A stretch of DNA of 64,000 bases from positions 6,350,213 to 6,414,212 of the forward strand of contig NC_069124.1 of assembly GCF_026914265.1 (NCBI RefSeq), given 5' to 3'. Made by a program: the position numbers and the translations under genes. Shown one piece after another: positions 24,724-36,490 of this stretch. Every line of letters starts with the position of its first letter. The stretch's first letter is position 1. Origin of the DNA: Mya arenaria (taxonomy: Eukaryota; Mollusca; Bivalvia; Myida; Myidae). The notes under the pieces are model-generated. The model was not told the origin of the DNA and made no database searches. It was given only the letters and a program-made list of their open reading frames with translations.

Positions 24724-25600
24724 TTGTTTATTTGTGTTTTATTTTATTTTAAAAGGAATATTCTGTTAAAATCTGTTTTACCAAGCATTATTAATCAAGA
24801 TCAACAAGAATACATACAATATAGAAATATAGGTTTCAACATCAGGCAAATAGAAGATATGATTGATTACGTGGATGGATACGATATGGACGGTGCAATT
24901 CTATTTTTAGATTGTAAAATGCCTTTGACCCAGATTAGTGGCATTTCCTGTTCGATAATTTGAATTATATTAAAAGTTGGATTTAAAAAGAAATTTCTAA
25001 AATGGGTAAAAACACTGTATTCGGCAAGGCTGTCCTCTTTCTGCATAACTCTTTATTATAATGTCAACTAAATTAAGAAAAAAAATGAAACTTACGAAAG
25101 TATAAACCTACAAGAAAAACATCCTAAAGTTAATAAACTCGTAGATGGCACGATTTTATTTTAAAGAACCATATTATAAATGGAATACAAATTGTTTTTA
25201 ATGCATTATTACATTTGATAAATTTGGAAACTATACTGGACTGAAAGTAAAGCAGGCAAAACGCATGGTCTTTAGATTGGCGAATGCAACTGAAATGAAA
25301 CGAATAGTGTGTTTAACATTCATTTCACTTCGAGAAATTTTAAATCACTTGGAGTATACTATGGAAACGATAAAAATGAAAGTACGAACCTAAGAGATGA
25401 AATCAAAACATAAAAAATGTAAACAATGGGTAAGTAATTGGAATAAACGAAAAATTACCTTTTTGGCAAAATAATGGTATTAAATCATAACTTTTACCGA
25501 AACTTGTATATGTAGCTTAAAATATAGTAACAGTAAATGCAAACCGACAAGTTTTACCATCACTAATATTAGGTCAATTTGGGATGAAAATCTTCATTTA
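24724..25600 (+). pseudogene. LINE reverse transcriptase fragment, right part (L1/Tx1-like)
   Basis: A + strand frame at 24724-24963 reads SVLPSIINQDQQEYIQYRNI and then IRQIEDMIDYVDGYDMDGAI with LFLDC. This corresponds to the reverse transcriptase segment before catalytic motif A in L1-type elements. Later broken frames give KWVKTLY and FKSLGVYYGND. It continues the fragment at 22995-23210, minus roughly 40 residues at the insertion point. Multiple stops show it is inactive. Confidence 0.65.
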
Positions 25601-25949
25601 TCATATGAATGTACACAGTATTTAATCCCTGCCAAATATAAAAAATTAACTTTTGTAAGCAATTAAATAATCAAACTAAAAAACCGACACTAACATTAAT
25701 ATTCGAAAAGAAATTATATGGGTTAAAAAAATATAAAAATTAAAAATAGCAGAAGTAAATCTATTACAACAAGCAAAACATCATAGAGAAACCTTAAGAT
25801 CAAATGTATCTACAAGTTTACATCGACGTTTTTAATAAGTTTTCAAAACACATCTCTCAAATACATGACGAATAAGCAGATATATCAGGTATATATTCAA
25901 AAATACATATGAAAAACCATATAACCATAGCTACTGGGAAAGAAGATTA

Positions 25950-26830
25950 GTTTTTGCTTGAACTCTTGGTATTTCAATGGGCAGAACAATGGCAGAAAAA
26001 TGGTAAGTTTCTTTCAATCCACAAAAAAAACAGAGTCACTTATTATTTCACGAAAACAAAACAACCCTATTCATCCTCCAGTCTTCATGGATAACACACA
26101 AATACAAGAGGTCACCTCACACAAACATCTTGGTCTCACTTTTACAATCGACGGCACCTGGCACGAACATATTCGTATTATAACCGAAAAGGCATGAAAA
26201 AGAGTTCATGCCTTAAGATCTCTGAAGTTCACTATCGACAAAAAGTCACTTATGTATAAGTCATATATCAGGCCCACGTTGGAATACTGTGATGTTGTCT
26301 TGGGAAAATCTTACCTTGCGAGATGAACTTCTACTAGAATAAGAAATAGAAAACCTGTATGAAGAATGCGGGTTTGAATTACTTAAGTTACGACGAGAAC
26401 AGCGAAGACTTATATTGTTTAACAAGATGGTAACATCACTGAGAGCTACATATCATTCATCTCTTGTTCCAGACCAAGTACTTCCTATAATCTCTCTACA
26501 AGGAACTTTTTTCAATACACAACTAATTGCATCATATTTTATCACTTCAACAATTGCTCGTTGGACCAGCTTCCAGTATTTGTCAGATAATCCGATTCAT
26601 TTCCCATATCCAAACAAAAACTTCTTTTAACAGACTCTTTATCAGATGTTCCTTCGTTTTACTACGCACTCGCAAGGACACAATTAATCATTCACGCATT
26701 ATGAATCACTGTACCAACCTTCGAGAGCATTTGTTTTCAAAAAATATTGTTTCAGATCCATTTTGTCAATGTGGCTAAATTTTATCAACATGGTGTCATA
26801 ACTTGTGGCCCAACTCATTACTTCTTTTTG
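25950..26830 (+). pseudogene. LINE 3' ORF fragment
   Basis: The frame at 25958-26197 gives HKHLGLTFTIDGTWHEHI, followed after stops by RVHALRSLKFTIDKKSLMYK and SYIRPTLEYCDVV, then a terminal region ending CQCG. This is the region after the reverse transcriptase core in Jockey/CR1-type elements and resembles the minus-strand fragment at 47440-48570. It is frameshifted and interrupted by stops. Confidence 0.65.
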
Positions 26831-28080
26831 TTTGAACCAGGAACTCATGGGCCGTCATGAAACGTCCTTACTCATTTCCTAACTAAAACCATTTTAAAAG
26901 TTAAGTTTCTCACTGGTCATATGATCAATTAACTTAATAATATCTTAGATTTGTTATTATTATTTGCATAGGTAACCTTGTTTTTTTTCTTTACATTAAC
27001 TATGACAATTTTAGTAAATTGACCAAAAGTAAGAAAAGACTCAATATCTTTTATAAATTCTAACCTAGGGGCGTAATCAGGTTTGACTCCAGTAATTATT
27101 TGAACAAAATTGGTTATAGCAACTATATATAGCTACCTCCTAAATAACAATGGTCTGGTGCAGGTAGCTTCAAATAAGATTTTCAAAATTATACTACATA
27201 AGTATATACAATACCTGGTACCATAGGTGTATTGCCAGTTTGGACAGCAGTATCAACATTTGAACAAACTTGGTTAAGGACCAATACACGTAGATACATA
27301 CCAAATACCATATTTCTGCGACTTGCGGTTTTAGAAAAGATTTTTTTAGTATTGTGTCGGTCAAGCGATTATGTGGTAGCATGGCGATTATGTGGTAACA
27401 TGGCGTATCACATTTGACTTTCATCACACAGATATTAGTAAAAAGTCCGGCATTACAGTTCATATTTGTAATTTATTCGCAAATAACTAATTAAATATTA
27501 CTTCCAGCAATTTATATTATGCAAATATCAATATTAGTTCATCAGTTATTTTATTCTTAGAAATAAACATTAAATCTCAAAGTCAAGCCAAAATCCCAAA
27601 GTAATCCCAGTATATTACTATGCATACAGCAAAGGAGGTCTGCCTACTTAGTAAACCTAAATAATAAATATGCACCTTGACTTAATAAAATCTCTTGCCA
27701 GAACTCCTGATGTAAGTAGAACACAATGTTATATACATGAAATCAAGTTCCGCTAAAATGAGCGTAACTTGGCGGAAAATAGCGTGAAACTGCAAGATTT
27801 TGGAATTAAAGACCGTGAGGATGCGAAAAATGGAGGAATTTAGTAGCGGAATTCCGCAAGTCACGGCAGAACAATCTGGCAGAATTTACTAAAGTTAAAC
27901 ATATAGATTTTGGCTTGCACTCAATTAACAATACATTAATACATCTATTACCTGTTTAAAGGCATATTTTCACAACATCAAAATATATAAGAATTCATCA
28001 AATATTAAGTTGACTGCTACAATATGACTGCGTCTATTTTGGTATTTAGTAAAGACGAAACGTACTTCTAGATCGAATCC
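26831..28080. other. Repeat-derived intergenic DNA, no gene
   Basis: No supported coding region. Around 27060-27350 are degenerate copies of the unit that forms the array at 30860-31760 (atttgaacaaacttggttaagg, ccaatac, cataccaaatacca). Near 27363-27405 the motif gcgattatgtggta occurs twice, 20 bp apart. Confidence 0.5.
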
Positions 28081-30287
28081 AATAAATGAGCTAGCTATAA
28101 ATGGTATCTCATTGAGGCACCCACACCAAATATCAAATGCTTTTCGTGACTACTACTCACAGACTTTCAAACCTAAGAGTGCACCACATTTCGACAACGA
28201 ATTTCTGAACAAATTAGATTCTGATGTTAATGCATTCATACAATCGAATGACTATGAGTTCGACCCAAATTTAACAGAAAACGTACAGATCGAAGAGTTA
28301 AATAATGCTATTAGAAAAATGAAGATGAGAAAAGCCCCCGGATATGACAAAGTAACGCCGGAGCACATAAAATACGGCGGTAAAACTCTGCGGGCATATT
28401 GCACGACTATTCACGCTAATGATCAAATGTGCTTACGTTCCGGAAGAATGCAAACTTGGTATCATTATCCCAGTTCATAAAGAGGGAAAACCAAAGTCCT
28501 CCCCAAGTAGCTACACACCTATTTCTTTATTGCCGGTGCTATACAAGCTATTTGAAAATGTCATCCATAGCCGTTTGAATACATGGTGTGCTGACAGTGG
28601 CATCGACTTCCCTAATAAACAACAAAATGCATACCAAAAGCATATCGGGCCCGTAACAACATCGTTCAACGTACAAGAAGCAGTTGCGAATAGACTGGAG
28701 CTCGGATCAAGTGTTTACTGTGCCCTACTGGACACCAAGGGTGCATTTGATTCCGTTCGGCACAGTGCCATAATTATGAAAATGAAATCACTTGGTCTAA
28801 AAGGCATTTTCCTGAGGCTGATGGTTAATATATATTCATCTCTTAAAGGATGTGTTCTTGCAAATGGAGTCCTATCCGAAACCTTTCCTGTTCTTCAAAG
28901 TGTACGGCAAGGCGGAATATTATCAACATGGAGTTATCTCCTCTTCATTGATGAAATACTGAACATCCTTGAAAATAATGGCCATGGTTTAACACTGCAT
29001 GATATCCCCTGTGGGAACCCCACTCTCGCCGATGATCTAACTCTACTTTGCCCGAACAAAATGTCTCTTGAAAATCAACTCGCTGTTGTCCTTGAATACG
29101 CCAACAAATGGGGCTATGAATTTAATTTCAGTAAATGTCAACTCGTTATATTCCAGAAAAACATTCCTCGTGAAACAACAGTACCATTTGGGCAGCAAAC
29201 ACTGGTCAGCGTACACTCTGCTAAACACCTCGGTGTGATCTTGAGGTATAATTTAAGTTGCAGTGAAACTATTTACAATCGTCTACGAAAAGGATACTCC
29301 TCCCTTTTCAGTGTACTTTCAATTGAAAAATCCGAGGGCGATGTTAACCCTTTGACAATAGCCTCTCTCGTGACAAAAGTAAGCATACCCACAGCACTGT
29401 ACGGCGCAGAATTATGGTCCAACGTTTCCGCTACATCAATGCTGCGATTAGAAAGATTCAAGCGCCTAGCAGCTAAACGAATTCAACATTTACCGACATC
29501 GACACGCACGGATATGGCCCTAAGCATGCTAGGCTGGTTCACAATGGAATACGACATCCATAAACGTAAACTCATGTTCCTGCAAAAACTTTGTACTATG
29601 CCCACCTCATTGCTAACTCGTCAGATATTCAACTATAGACTGAACCTATACATAGCAAAGGGATTTCAACATCAGACAGGCTACATTCCGGACATAATTT
29701 CACTTTTGCAAAAATACGAACTGATTGGGTCTTTGAATGTGTACCTTAAAACATCCATATTCCCAAGTAAAAGTAAGTGGAAACAAATAGTCAATCGAAC
29801 ATTATCACTGTATCACAAAACTCAGTGGCGAAGAAGAACCAACTCTGACGAGGATTTCCGAAGATTCCAAAGCGTCCATGAGTCTATTGCCCCATCCATT
29901 CTTTGGTTGAATGCACAGTCACGCACGGAAATCATTCACGCCATAAGTGCAACCAAGGCCTTAGTTTACAGACAATTTCAACCCGAATACACGTGTAAAC
30001 TCTGCAAAACTGAAACAAGTGATATTATAATGCATACCATTATCATCTGCTCAAAAACTGGCAGCCTCAGAAAAACTTTTCTACACGAAACTAAAACATT
30101 ATGCGGTCAGCACATATATACGTTGCTCGTAAATTCGGATAATGAATATCTAATGCGCTCACTCTTCCAGCCAAACTTCATCACTGCTTTCAGTCTCCCG
30201 GAGAAAACTTTTAAGATGTTTCTTAAAAAAGCATGCAAATTTGTTCACGACACTATCAGTCTGTACAATAAAAATAATAGTTTGTAA
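28081..30287 (+). pseudogene. 5'-truncated LINE with long reverse transcriptase ORF, one frameshift
   Basis: The first frame (28112-28480) gives KMKMRKAPGYDKVTPEHIKY; the main frame (28419-30287) continues with ECKLGIIIPVHKEGKP. The two are offset by one base in the overlap near 28420, so the ORF is broken there. Reverse transcriptase blocks: YTPISLLPVLYKLFENVI, motif A CALLDTKGAFDSVRH, motif B VRQGGIL, motif C LADDLTLL (LADD, where FADD or YADD is usual). A thumb-like segment and a C-terminal cysteine cluster (CKLCKTETSDI...H...C) follow. No endonuclease domain is upstream, so the copy is 5' truncated. It belongs with CR1/Jockey-like LINEs; the exact clade is not determined. Confidence 0.75.
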
Positions 30288-30850
30288 GTGTGATAAAATA
30301 TTGCTTGCATTTTGTTGCATAAGTACCCTAACATACACATCTTAAACCTGCCACTAAATGCTTATTTTTCGTTTTCGATAAGCTCTTAGTTATATGACGG
30401 GTAAATATACAGTATGCATGCGTGTACATATTGAATGCAAAATTTGAAAGGTTGGTTCAATCATTATAACCAATCATTTGTAAATAATCATACAACTATA
30501 TAATATGTAAAAGTAATGTACTTTTTGAACATGTATTATTTATATTATTAACTACATTGTATGCCATGTCACTTATATCATATGTTAAATCACTGAAAAG
30601 TGGAATAAAAGAGAATATATATAACAGCAAATAGCACGATATAAAGATGGCGGACAATATGAAACTTTATCGGAATTTACAACTATAGTGGAACAATTAC
30701 TTAAAGACAGTTAACAATGGATTTGTATAACAACATCCCGGAGGTCAGTTAAACGTATAGTTATAGCGGTCTGTACATAAAATCCTAAATAATCATAATA
30801 ATTCTTAAAATGCTATTACCGTAAACATTCTGAACAATTCTGATTCAGAA
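30288..30850. other. AT-rich spacer, no gene
   Basis: Follows the LINE stop codon. It contains agtggaataaaagagaa near 30600 that could be a polyadenylation signal. No repeat or ORF was recognised. Confidence 0.4.
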
Positions 30851-30859
30851 AAAAAGCCT

Positions 30860-31765
30860 TTACTAACATTATATAGAAATCCTCGGACCCCCAGGGCAAG
30901 GCACGCTTTGACCGTAGGAACATAATTTGAACAAACTTGGTTAGGTACCAATAAATGAGGTTACATACCAAATATCAAGGCTCTGCGACTTACGGTCTCA
31001 GAGAAGATTTTCAAATACTTTAATACATTTAAAAGTATATAGAAATCCTGGGACACCAGCGCAAAGCCCGCTTTGACCCCAAGGGACTTATTATTAACAC
31101 TTTTAGTTATCAGCCATTACATAAGGCTACATACAAATTATCAAAGTCCATGTCCTTGTGTTTTAGAGAAGACGATTTTCAATTTTTTTCTTTATTAGCA
31201 TATATAGATATCCTACGGTCCCAGGGGCAACGCCAGCTTAGACCTCAGGGACATAATTTGAACAATCTTGGTAAACAGCCACTCATTTTGGTTACATATC
31301 AAAAAACAAAATTCGTGGCCTTGCAGTTTCAGTGAAGATGATTTTCAAAGTGTTACAGTATAAGTACATATAAACCATTGTACCTCCGCGGTTGGTGGGC
31401 TTCGAACCCGGCGACAAAAATAGAACAATCTTGGTCAAGGGCCACTACATGCAATCTCATTAAAACATATCGTGACGGTCATTCCATTTCATTAGGTTAT
31501 GTAACACAGCGTAACATAGCGTAATGTCGTGATGCGTATATTGGAGATCTGCTTATAATAATTATACTTTAATAATTTGAACAATCTTGGTAAAGGACCT
31601 CTACATTAAGCTGCACACCAAATATAAAGGGTCTGGGCCTTGCAGTTAGATAGAGAACTTTAAGTATAATTTTACATTTAAGTATATAGGACACCAGGGA
31701 CCGCTTAGGCCGGGCTACTTTTTAACCACAGGGCAATAATTTGAACAATTTTGGTATAGGACCAA
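30860..31765. repeat. Tandem repeat, unit about 170 bp, about five degenerate copies
   Basis: Units recur with tatatagaaatcctcggacc, gcttgacccc/gctttgacc, ataatttgaacaaacttggt, ggttacataccaaatatcaa, ttgcagtttcagagaagatt. Approximate starts are 30870, 31038, 31205, 31370 and 31560. A short block near 31490-31520 is unrelated. There is no coding potential. Confidence 0.8.
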
Positions 31766-31774
31766 AACTACAGG

Positions 31775-31885
31775 CGCATGGTTGGTGGTCACGAAACCGG
31801 ACAAGTGAGTTTTCTATGGTTTCCCCAACAACACTAGACCACAGTGTCGCGTGACTTCATGCCAACAATAAGGATTTAGTATTTA
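31775..31885 (+). mobile_element. SINE fragment (core and tail only)
   Basis: The sequence accggacaagtgagttttct, ggtttcccca, ctagaccacagtgtcgcgtg and tcatgccaacaa matches, with changes, the core of the fuller tRNA-derived SINE at 60870-61075 (gccggacaagtgggttatct, ggtttccctc, aagaccgcactctcgcg, tcgtgccaac). The tRNA-like head is absent. Confidence 0.6.
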
Positions 31886-32373
31886 AATTAAATGTGCATA
31901 CTGTTACTTCGTAAACTATAACATTTACATACCGTAAATGTCCTATTAAATGTACCAATGGACTATAGTGAAGAAAGTTGTTAATATATTAACTTTCTTC
32001 AAAAAATTTAAACTTAGCAACTTAGTGAACGGGTGTCAAAGTTGGTACTGAATTGATAACATATGGATTTCCGATCAACATTTTAGAAAGCATCAACATT
32101 TTGAACGTTACTTTGTGCTTTTCATGTCTTAGAATCAATATTTCATGCGATCTTCGACAGATCAGTTGAGAACATAAACAGTCGGTCTCTCTACTAGCTA
32201 GCCTCTGCATTTCATAGACCGGACTGTCAATCAACAAGTGAATGTGACTTGTCTTAAGGTCAGGCGTCAAAGTCAATGTGCTGCTGATCTAAATGTTATT
32301 AAGATTTCTTGGTTACAGTTGTGGCATTTAGATATACTTCAAGTGAATCACGTTACCTCTTAGTGCAGTATTT

Positions 32374-32794
32374 GTATACCACGTGATAAATTACGTCATA
32401 TATGCTACGTCGGAAGGCAATATTTTGCTTTATCTTAAAATAAAACAAAGGACGACAGTCTATGCCGCTTGAAGAGACCTGCCTTCGTTTTATTACCGGA
32501 GTTGGTTAAGGTGATCAGTTTCTTTAAACACTTCGACAAACCTGTTTCCTAAATAATGGTTTGACAGTGCTCCGTCAGACGGCCGTTTGTCAAAAAGGTT
32601 TATCGAAGTGTTTTAAGAAACTAAACTCTCTATCAAATTTTGTCAAAATACCAAAGGCGGGGCTCCGTAAGCGGCGTAGATTGCGATGTTTCATTTAAAA
32701 TAGTGAATAAATAGTGAAGGAAGTTACCTTGGTTTAAAGTCACCATTCGAAGCAAAAAGTAGCATTCCGACGTAGCATTTATCACGTGGTATAC
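32374..32794. mobile_element. Hairpin MITE, full-length copy
   Basis: A 421-bp near-palindrome with ends gtataccacgtgataaa and tttatcacgtggtatac. Inner matched blocks are ctacgtcggaa / ttccgacgtag, ccgcttgaagag / ccgtaagcggcg, and cacttcgacaaacctgttt / aaaaggtttatcgaagtg. No ORF. A shorter relative lies at 3255-3620. It is 330 bp left of the Ngaro-type retrotransposon. Confidence 0.8.
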
Positions 32795-33127
32795 ACACAC
32801 TGTAGTGTTTATGACTTATATAATCCATTGTAACTACCTGCAACATTTACTGTTTTCATCATTATTTATCATTGATGCAGTGCGCCTAATATAATCGATA
32901 GAAACCTCTGTGTAATTGGTTATTGCACAACTCAGTTTTACAAACTTGACTGACCTTCGTTAAATTACATCATTTCATCCGTTTGCTTAATACCACTCTA
33001 TAACCTCCTACAGAAAACAACAAAATCAATGGAAAAACTGAGATAACCTACTTAACAATGACGTATAAAAACATAACATTTACATGATTCATGTAAACGT
33101 ACTATATGAAGTTGTACAAGAATGTAT

Positions 33128-33437
33128 TACCAGCTATTAACTATAAAATAGCTGTTGTTATCGAGACTAATCAACCCGTTTTCATCACCTTTATGTTTAC
33201 ATTAGCAATACACATCTAATCATTCAACAGATCCGCTTGAGGGCGCCTTACAGTATTACGTAATCAAAAGATTCCCGCGCCCGCCATTTCGTTAAAGCAT
33301 TTCATTGGTTAAAACTTAAAAAGAGATTCAGCGCATGCGCTAAATCGAGCGCGCAACCCCACCGATTCACTTTCGTTCAGGCAATCGAACCGAAAGGTCA
33401 GTTTTTTAAGAGCTAGGTTTGCTATTTAAGAAAAAAT
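33128..33437 (+). repeat. Split direct repeat A1
   Basis: Left terminal repeat, 310 bp, from taccagctattaactataa to ctatttaagaaaaaat. It matches A2 at 38733-39042. It contains the self-complementary gcgcatgcgc. Transcription probably begins here, by analogy with related elements; no promoter motif is claimed. Confidence 0.9.
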
Positions 33438-33675
33438 AGTTGAACGAATTAAAATAGTTTTGCTTAGTTAGTTGATGAATTATAGTACAGAACATTACAT
33501 ATACATTCAAATCATTAAATAAATGTTTCTATTTTATTTGTTTTGTCTACTTTATCAAGAACTCGATCAATTTGTCGAGGAATGAGGTTTTCAAACACGC
33601 ACATACATATGTATATATAAATTGTAAATATTTATACGTCAGACGACGGTTATTGATTTTGCTTTCTTTTTCCGG

Positions 33676-34842
33676 ATGGCATTCCCGCTTCGAGATATTG
33701 TGGAAGAGTTTCGGGCCGCTAAGCGGGCAAGGAGGACCCCTCCAGTACAGACAGGCCAGACTCCCAAATCAAACACAATCGCAGCAGTGCCCGCATCAGC
33801 CCCGACGGTGAATTCCGGTCTAGCCGCGGCTACAGCTGATGCATCTGTGGCGCTGACTACCGGTACTGTGGCTCTTGCAGATGATGGTCCTATATCGCCC
33901 ATAGACTTGGCTAATACGGGGAGGGTATCCACACCTCAGGTCGCGTCATCATTCCTCGCTGGCAACGGTTTACAAACCGCCGCCCTGGAAGGCCTCCAGC
34001 CATTGAATGGGCCCATCAGCATTCCGCAGGTATCGGTCGCGAACGGTGAACAAGGTGCAGGTACGGAACATTTCCTTTCTGATCCGTTGCCTTTAACGGT
34101 TATTGATAACACAGTGAATCAGATGCCAAGTGTCTTTTCAAATGTTGGGTGCAACATCTCGCATCAGATTAAGAATAAAATTGTGTTTGGTGCATTTGTA
34201 GAATTCTCTTCTTTGATTGATTCTAAATCAGGTGTCGAGGAGTCAAATAAATCGTTAATGATAGGCCAGGACGGTCGGCTAATTATTGACAACAAGTCCG
34301 CACAACAAAAAGTTAACGACATCTGTTCGTGGACAGATGCTTTCTTAGTATACATGTCCATTTTTTTGGCTGCTCATCCGGGCAGGACTCAGGAATTGTT
34401 AAAATATGGCCGTGACATCCGGCTTGCTGCAAAAAAGCACGCCGGCCTAGGCTGGCGTGATTATGACCAGCAGTTTAGACTTAGATTAGCCGCCGACCCA
34501 ACTGGCCTGTCCTTCGCAAAAATAGATTACGAATTGTGGCTTCTTTGCATGGGTCCGTCCTTGGCAGTGGTAAGCAATATTGGCAAACTTGCCGAGAAGA
34601 AATGCTTCGATTTCAATTATAGACAATGCCATCGAATAGTTTGTGCTTACCGACATAGTTGTATGTTCTGCAATCTTGATCATCCTTGTAGGTCTTGCGT
34701 TAGCCAAAGAAGTTCTATCCCATACCCCGGGCCCCGACCTGTCCGTGACGCAGCTCACCTCGCGCGGACAAGGTTTCCACTCGTCCGGGGTCGTTCCTTT
34801 ACTCGCCCTTACCTCGGGTCCAAGTTCTCCCCCCGTTACTAA
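33676..34842 (+). CDS. Gag-like protein of the Ngaro-type element (ORF1)
   Basis: 388 residues. Residues about 30-75 are Ala/Thr/Pro-rich and low complexity. A conserved core at about 215-300 reads WTDAFLVYMSIFLAAHPGRT, LLKYGRD, GWRDYDQQFRLR and YELWLLCMG, the pattern of gag-like ORF1 proteins in DIRS-order elements. It ends with a cysteine/histidine cluster (CFDFN..QCHRIVC, RHSCMFC, DHPCRSC) likely to bind zinc and RNA. The first ATG, at 33676, follows the untranslated leader after A1. The 3' end overlaps the reverse transcriptase ORF by up to 200 nt in another frame, so ORF2 expression needs frameshifting, re-initiation or splicing. Confidence 0.8.
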   Translation: MAFPLRDIVEEFRAAKRARRTPPVQTGQTPKSNTIAAVPASAPTVNSGLAAATADASVALTTGTVALADDGPISPIDLANTGRVSTPQVASSFLAGNGLQTAALEGLQPLNGPISIPQVSVANGEQGAGTEHFLSDPLPLTVIDNTVNQMPSVFSNVGCNISHQIKNKIVFGAFVEFSSLIDSKSGVEESNKSLMIGQDGRLIIDNKSAQQKVNDICSWTDAFLVYMSIFLAAHPGRTQELLKYGRDIRLAAKKHAGLGWRDYDQQFRLRLAADPTGLSFAKIDYELWLLCMGPSLAVVSNIGKLAEKKCFDFNYRQCHRIVCAYRHSCMFCNLDHPCRSCVSQRSSIPYPGPRPVRDAAHLARTRFPLVRGRSFTRPYLGSKFSPRY

Positions 34843-36490
34843 CAACGATTCGTGCCCCGTCCGTCGTCTTAAGTACCCCGGCTACAGCCCCATAAACACA
34901 TCAAATTTAGACGCATTTTTACAGCGATATCCCGATAAGGTCCATGCAACATTGTTAAGGAATGGTTTCCGATTTGGTTTTAGTTTAGGATTTGAAGGGT
35001 CGCGCGAACCCATCGATGCAAAAAATTTGCGATCGGCTAAACTCCGACCAAGCGTAGTTTTCGATAAATTGGAAAAAGAAATATTGGAGGGCCGAATGGC
35101 CGGGCCGTTCATTAGTCCACCGTTTAAAAATCTTCGAATTTCTCCCATAGGCTTGGTACCGAAGTCTGATGGCGGTTGGCGCCTTATCACTCATTTAAGC
35201 TATCCACGGGCTGGCGGTAGTGTTAATGACGGCATAGTTAGTCAATTAAAATCAGTATCGTACACAAAATTTGACACAGTGGCAGACATGATATTTAAAT
35301 TGGGAAGATCAACGTTAATGGCAAAGCGTGATATAAAATCTGCATTCCGGCTACTTCCAATATCACCTAAAGACTTCGAATTATTAGGCATTAAATTTGA
35401 TGGCAAAATTTATGTAAACTTAAATTTACCTTTTGGCGCCAGTTGTGCACCATATTATTTCGAGGCATTTTCGACCTTTATCCATTGGCTGGTAAAAGAC
35501 ATTTCAAAAATTCCATCACTTGATCATTATCTGGACGATTTCATATTTTGCGGGGCACATGGAACTGGCAACTGCCAACATTTACTTTCCACTTTCCATC
35601 AAGTATGTGTACAGTTGGGTGTACCAATTAACGATGGAAAAAGCACGGACCCTTCCACTGTAATAGTTTTTTTGGGTTTGGAAATTGATTCTTCACAAAT
35701 GCTTATTAGAATACCCCAGCACAAAATCGCAGAGTTGAAGTCCCTAATTTTGCTCTATATAACTAGGAAGAAAATAACGTTGCGAGACCTTCAGTCACTC
35801 GCTGGTAAATTTTGCTTTTTCGGCCAGGCAATTCGTTCAAGCAGAGCTTTTTTGCGGCGATTTTATGATGCAATGTCCGGTATAAAACATGAATTTCATA
35901 AAATAAGGATAACAGAAGGAATGCGCGAGGACTTCCGCATGTGGCTGTTTTTCTTAACAAGTTTCAATGGGGTATGTTACATTCCCGAAAATGCTTGGTT
36001 GGAAAACGAACATTTACAACTTTTTACCGACAGCGCGGGTAGAGCCGACCTTGGCGGCGGCTGTTACTTAAACGGCAATTGGGCATTTTTTCCATGGCCT
36101 TTTGACTGGAGCAAACATGAAGTCATGAAAGACATAACGTTTTTAGAAATGGTCCCTGTGCTGCTTAGCTTGTACCTTTGGGGTCCCGAACTAAAAAATA
36201 AGAATATAATTTTACGAATCGATAACGAGGCTTTAGTTGCCATAATCAATAAACAGTCTGCGAAATCCAAACGCGTTATGCACATTCTCAGACATTTTGT
36301 GTTAAGATGCATGCGCCATAATATTTTGTTTAAGGCTGTCCATATTCGAACAAAACTTAATAATATCGCTGATTCTATTTCACGAAAGCAGTGGGCGCGC
36401 CTTCGCCAGCTGGTACCCGACTTGGCAGAAAGGGCACCAATTCCACCACTTTTTCAGAGCATGATTTACGAAATGAGGCTCGACGACTAA
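34643..36490 (+). CDS. Reverse transcriptase / RNase H (ORF2) of the Ngaro-type element
   Basis: Up to 615 residues; the translated part may start later than 34643, because the first 65 or so residues overlap gag. Reverse transcriptase blocks: ISPIGLVPKSDGGWRLITHL, motif A AKRDIKSAFRLLPIS, motif B LPFGASCAP, motif C HYLDDFIFCG at about residue 296, and FLGLEID. RNase H: LFTDSAGRADLGGGCY near 459, FLEMVPVLL, RIDNEALVAIINKQ near 524, and NNIADSISR at the end, which provide the expected acidic residues. All catalytic positions are present, so the enzyme looks functional. The last 100 nt overlap the recombinase ORF. Confidence 0.92.
   Translation: MLTDIVVCSAILIILVGLALAKEVLSHTPGPDLSVTQLTSRGQGFHSSGVVPLLALTSGPSSPPVTNNDSCPVRRLKYPGYSPINTSNLDAFLQRYPDKVHATLLRNGFRFGFSLGFEGSREPIDAKNLRSAKLRPSVVFDKLEKEILEGRMAGPFISPPFKNLRISPIGLVPKSDGGWRLITHLSYPRAGGSVNDGIVSQLKSVSYTKFDTVADMIFKLGRSTLMAKRDIKSAFRLLPISPKDFELLGIKFDGKIYVNLNLPFGASCAPYYFEAFSTFIHWLVKDISKIPSLDHYLDDFIFCGAHGTGNCQHLLSTFHQVCVQLGVPINDGKSTDPSTVIVFLGLEIDSSQMLIRIPQHKIAELKSLILLYITRKKITLRDLQSLAGKFCFFGQAIRSSRAFLRRFYDAMSGIKHEFHKIRITEGMREDFRMWLFFLTSFNGVCYIPENAWLENEHLQLFTDSAGRADLGGGCYLNGNWAFFPWPFDWSKHEVMKDITFLEMVPVLLSLYLWGPELKNKNIILRIDNEALVAIINKQSAKSKRVMHILRHFVLRCMRHNILFKAVHIRTKLNNIADSISRKQWARLRQLVPDLAERAPIPPLFQSMIYEMRLDD

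Noticed and set aside
33639-35194. Antisense ORFs over gag and reverse transcriptase
   Set aside because: Shadows of the strongly supported coding frames on the + strand.
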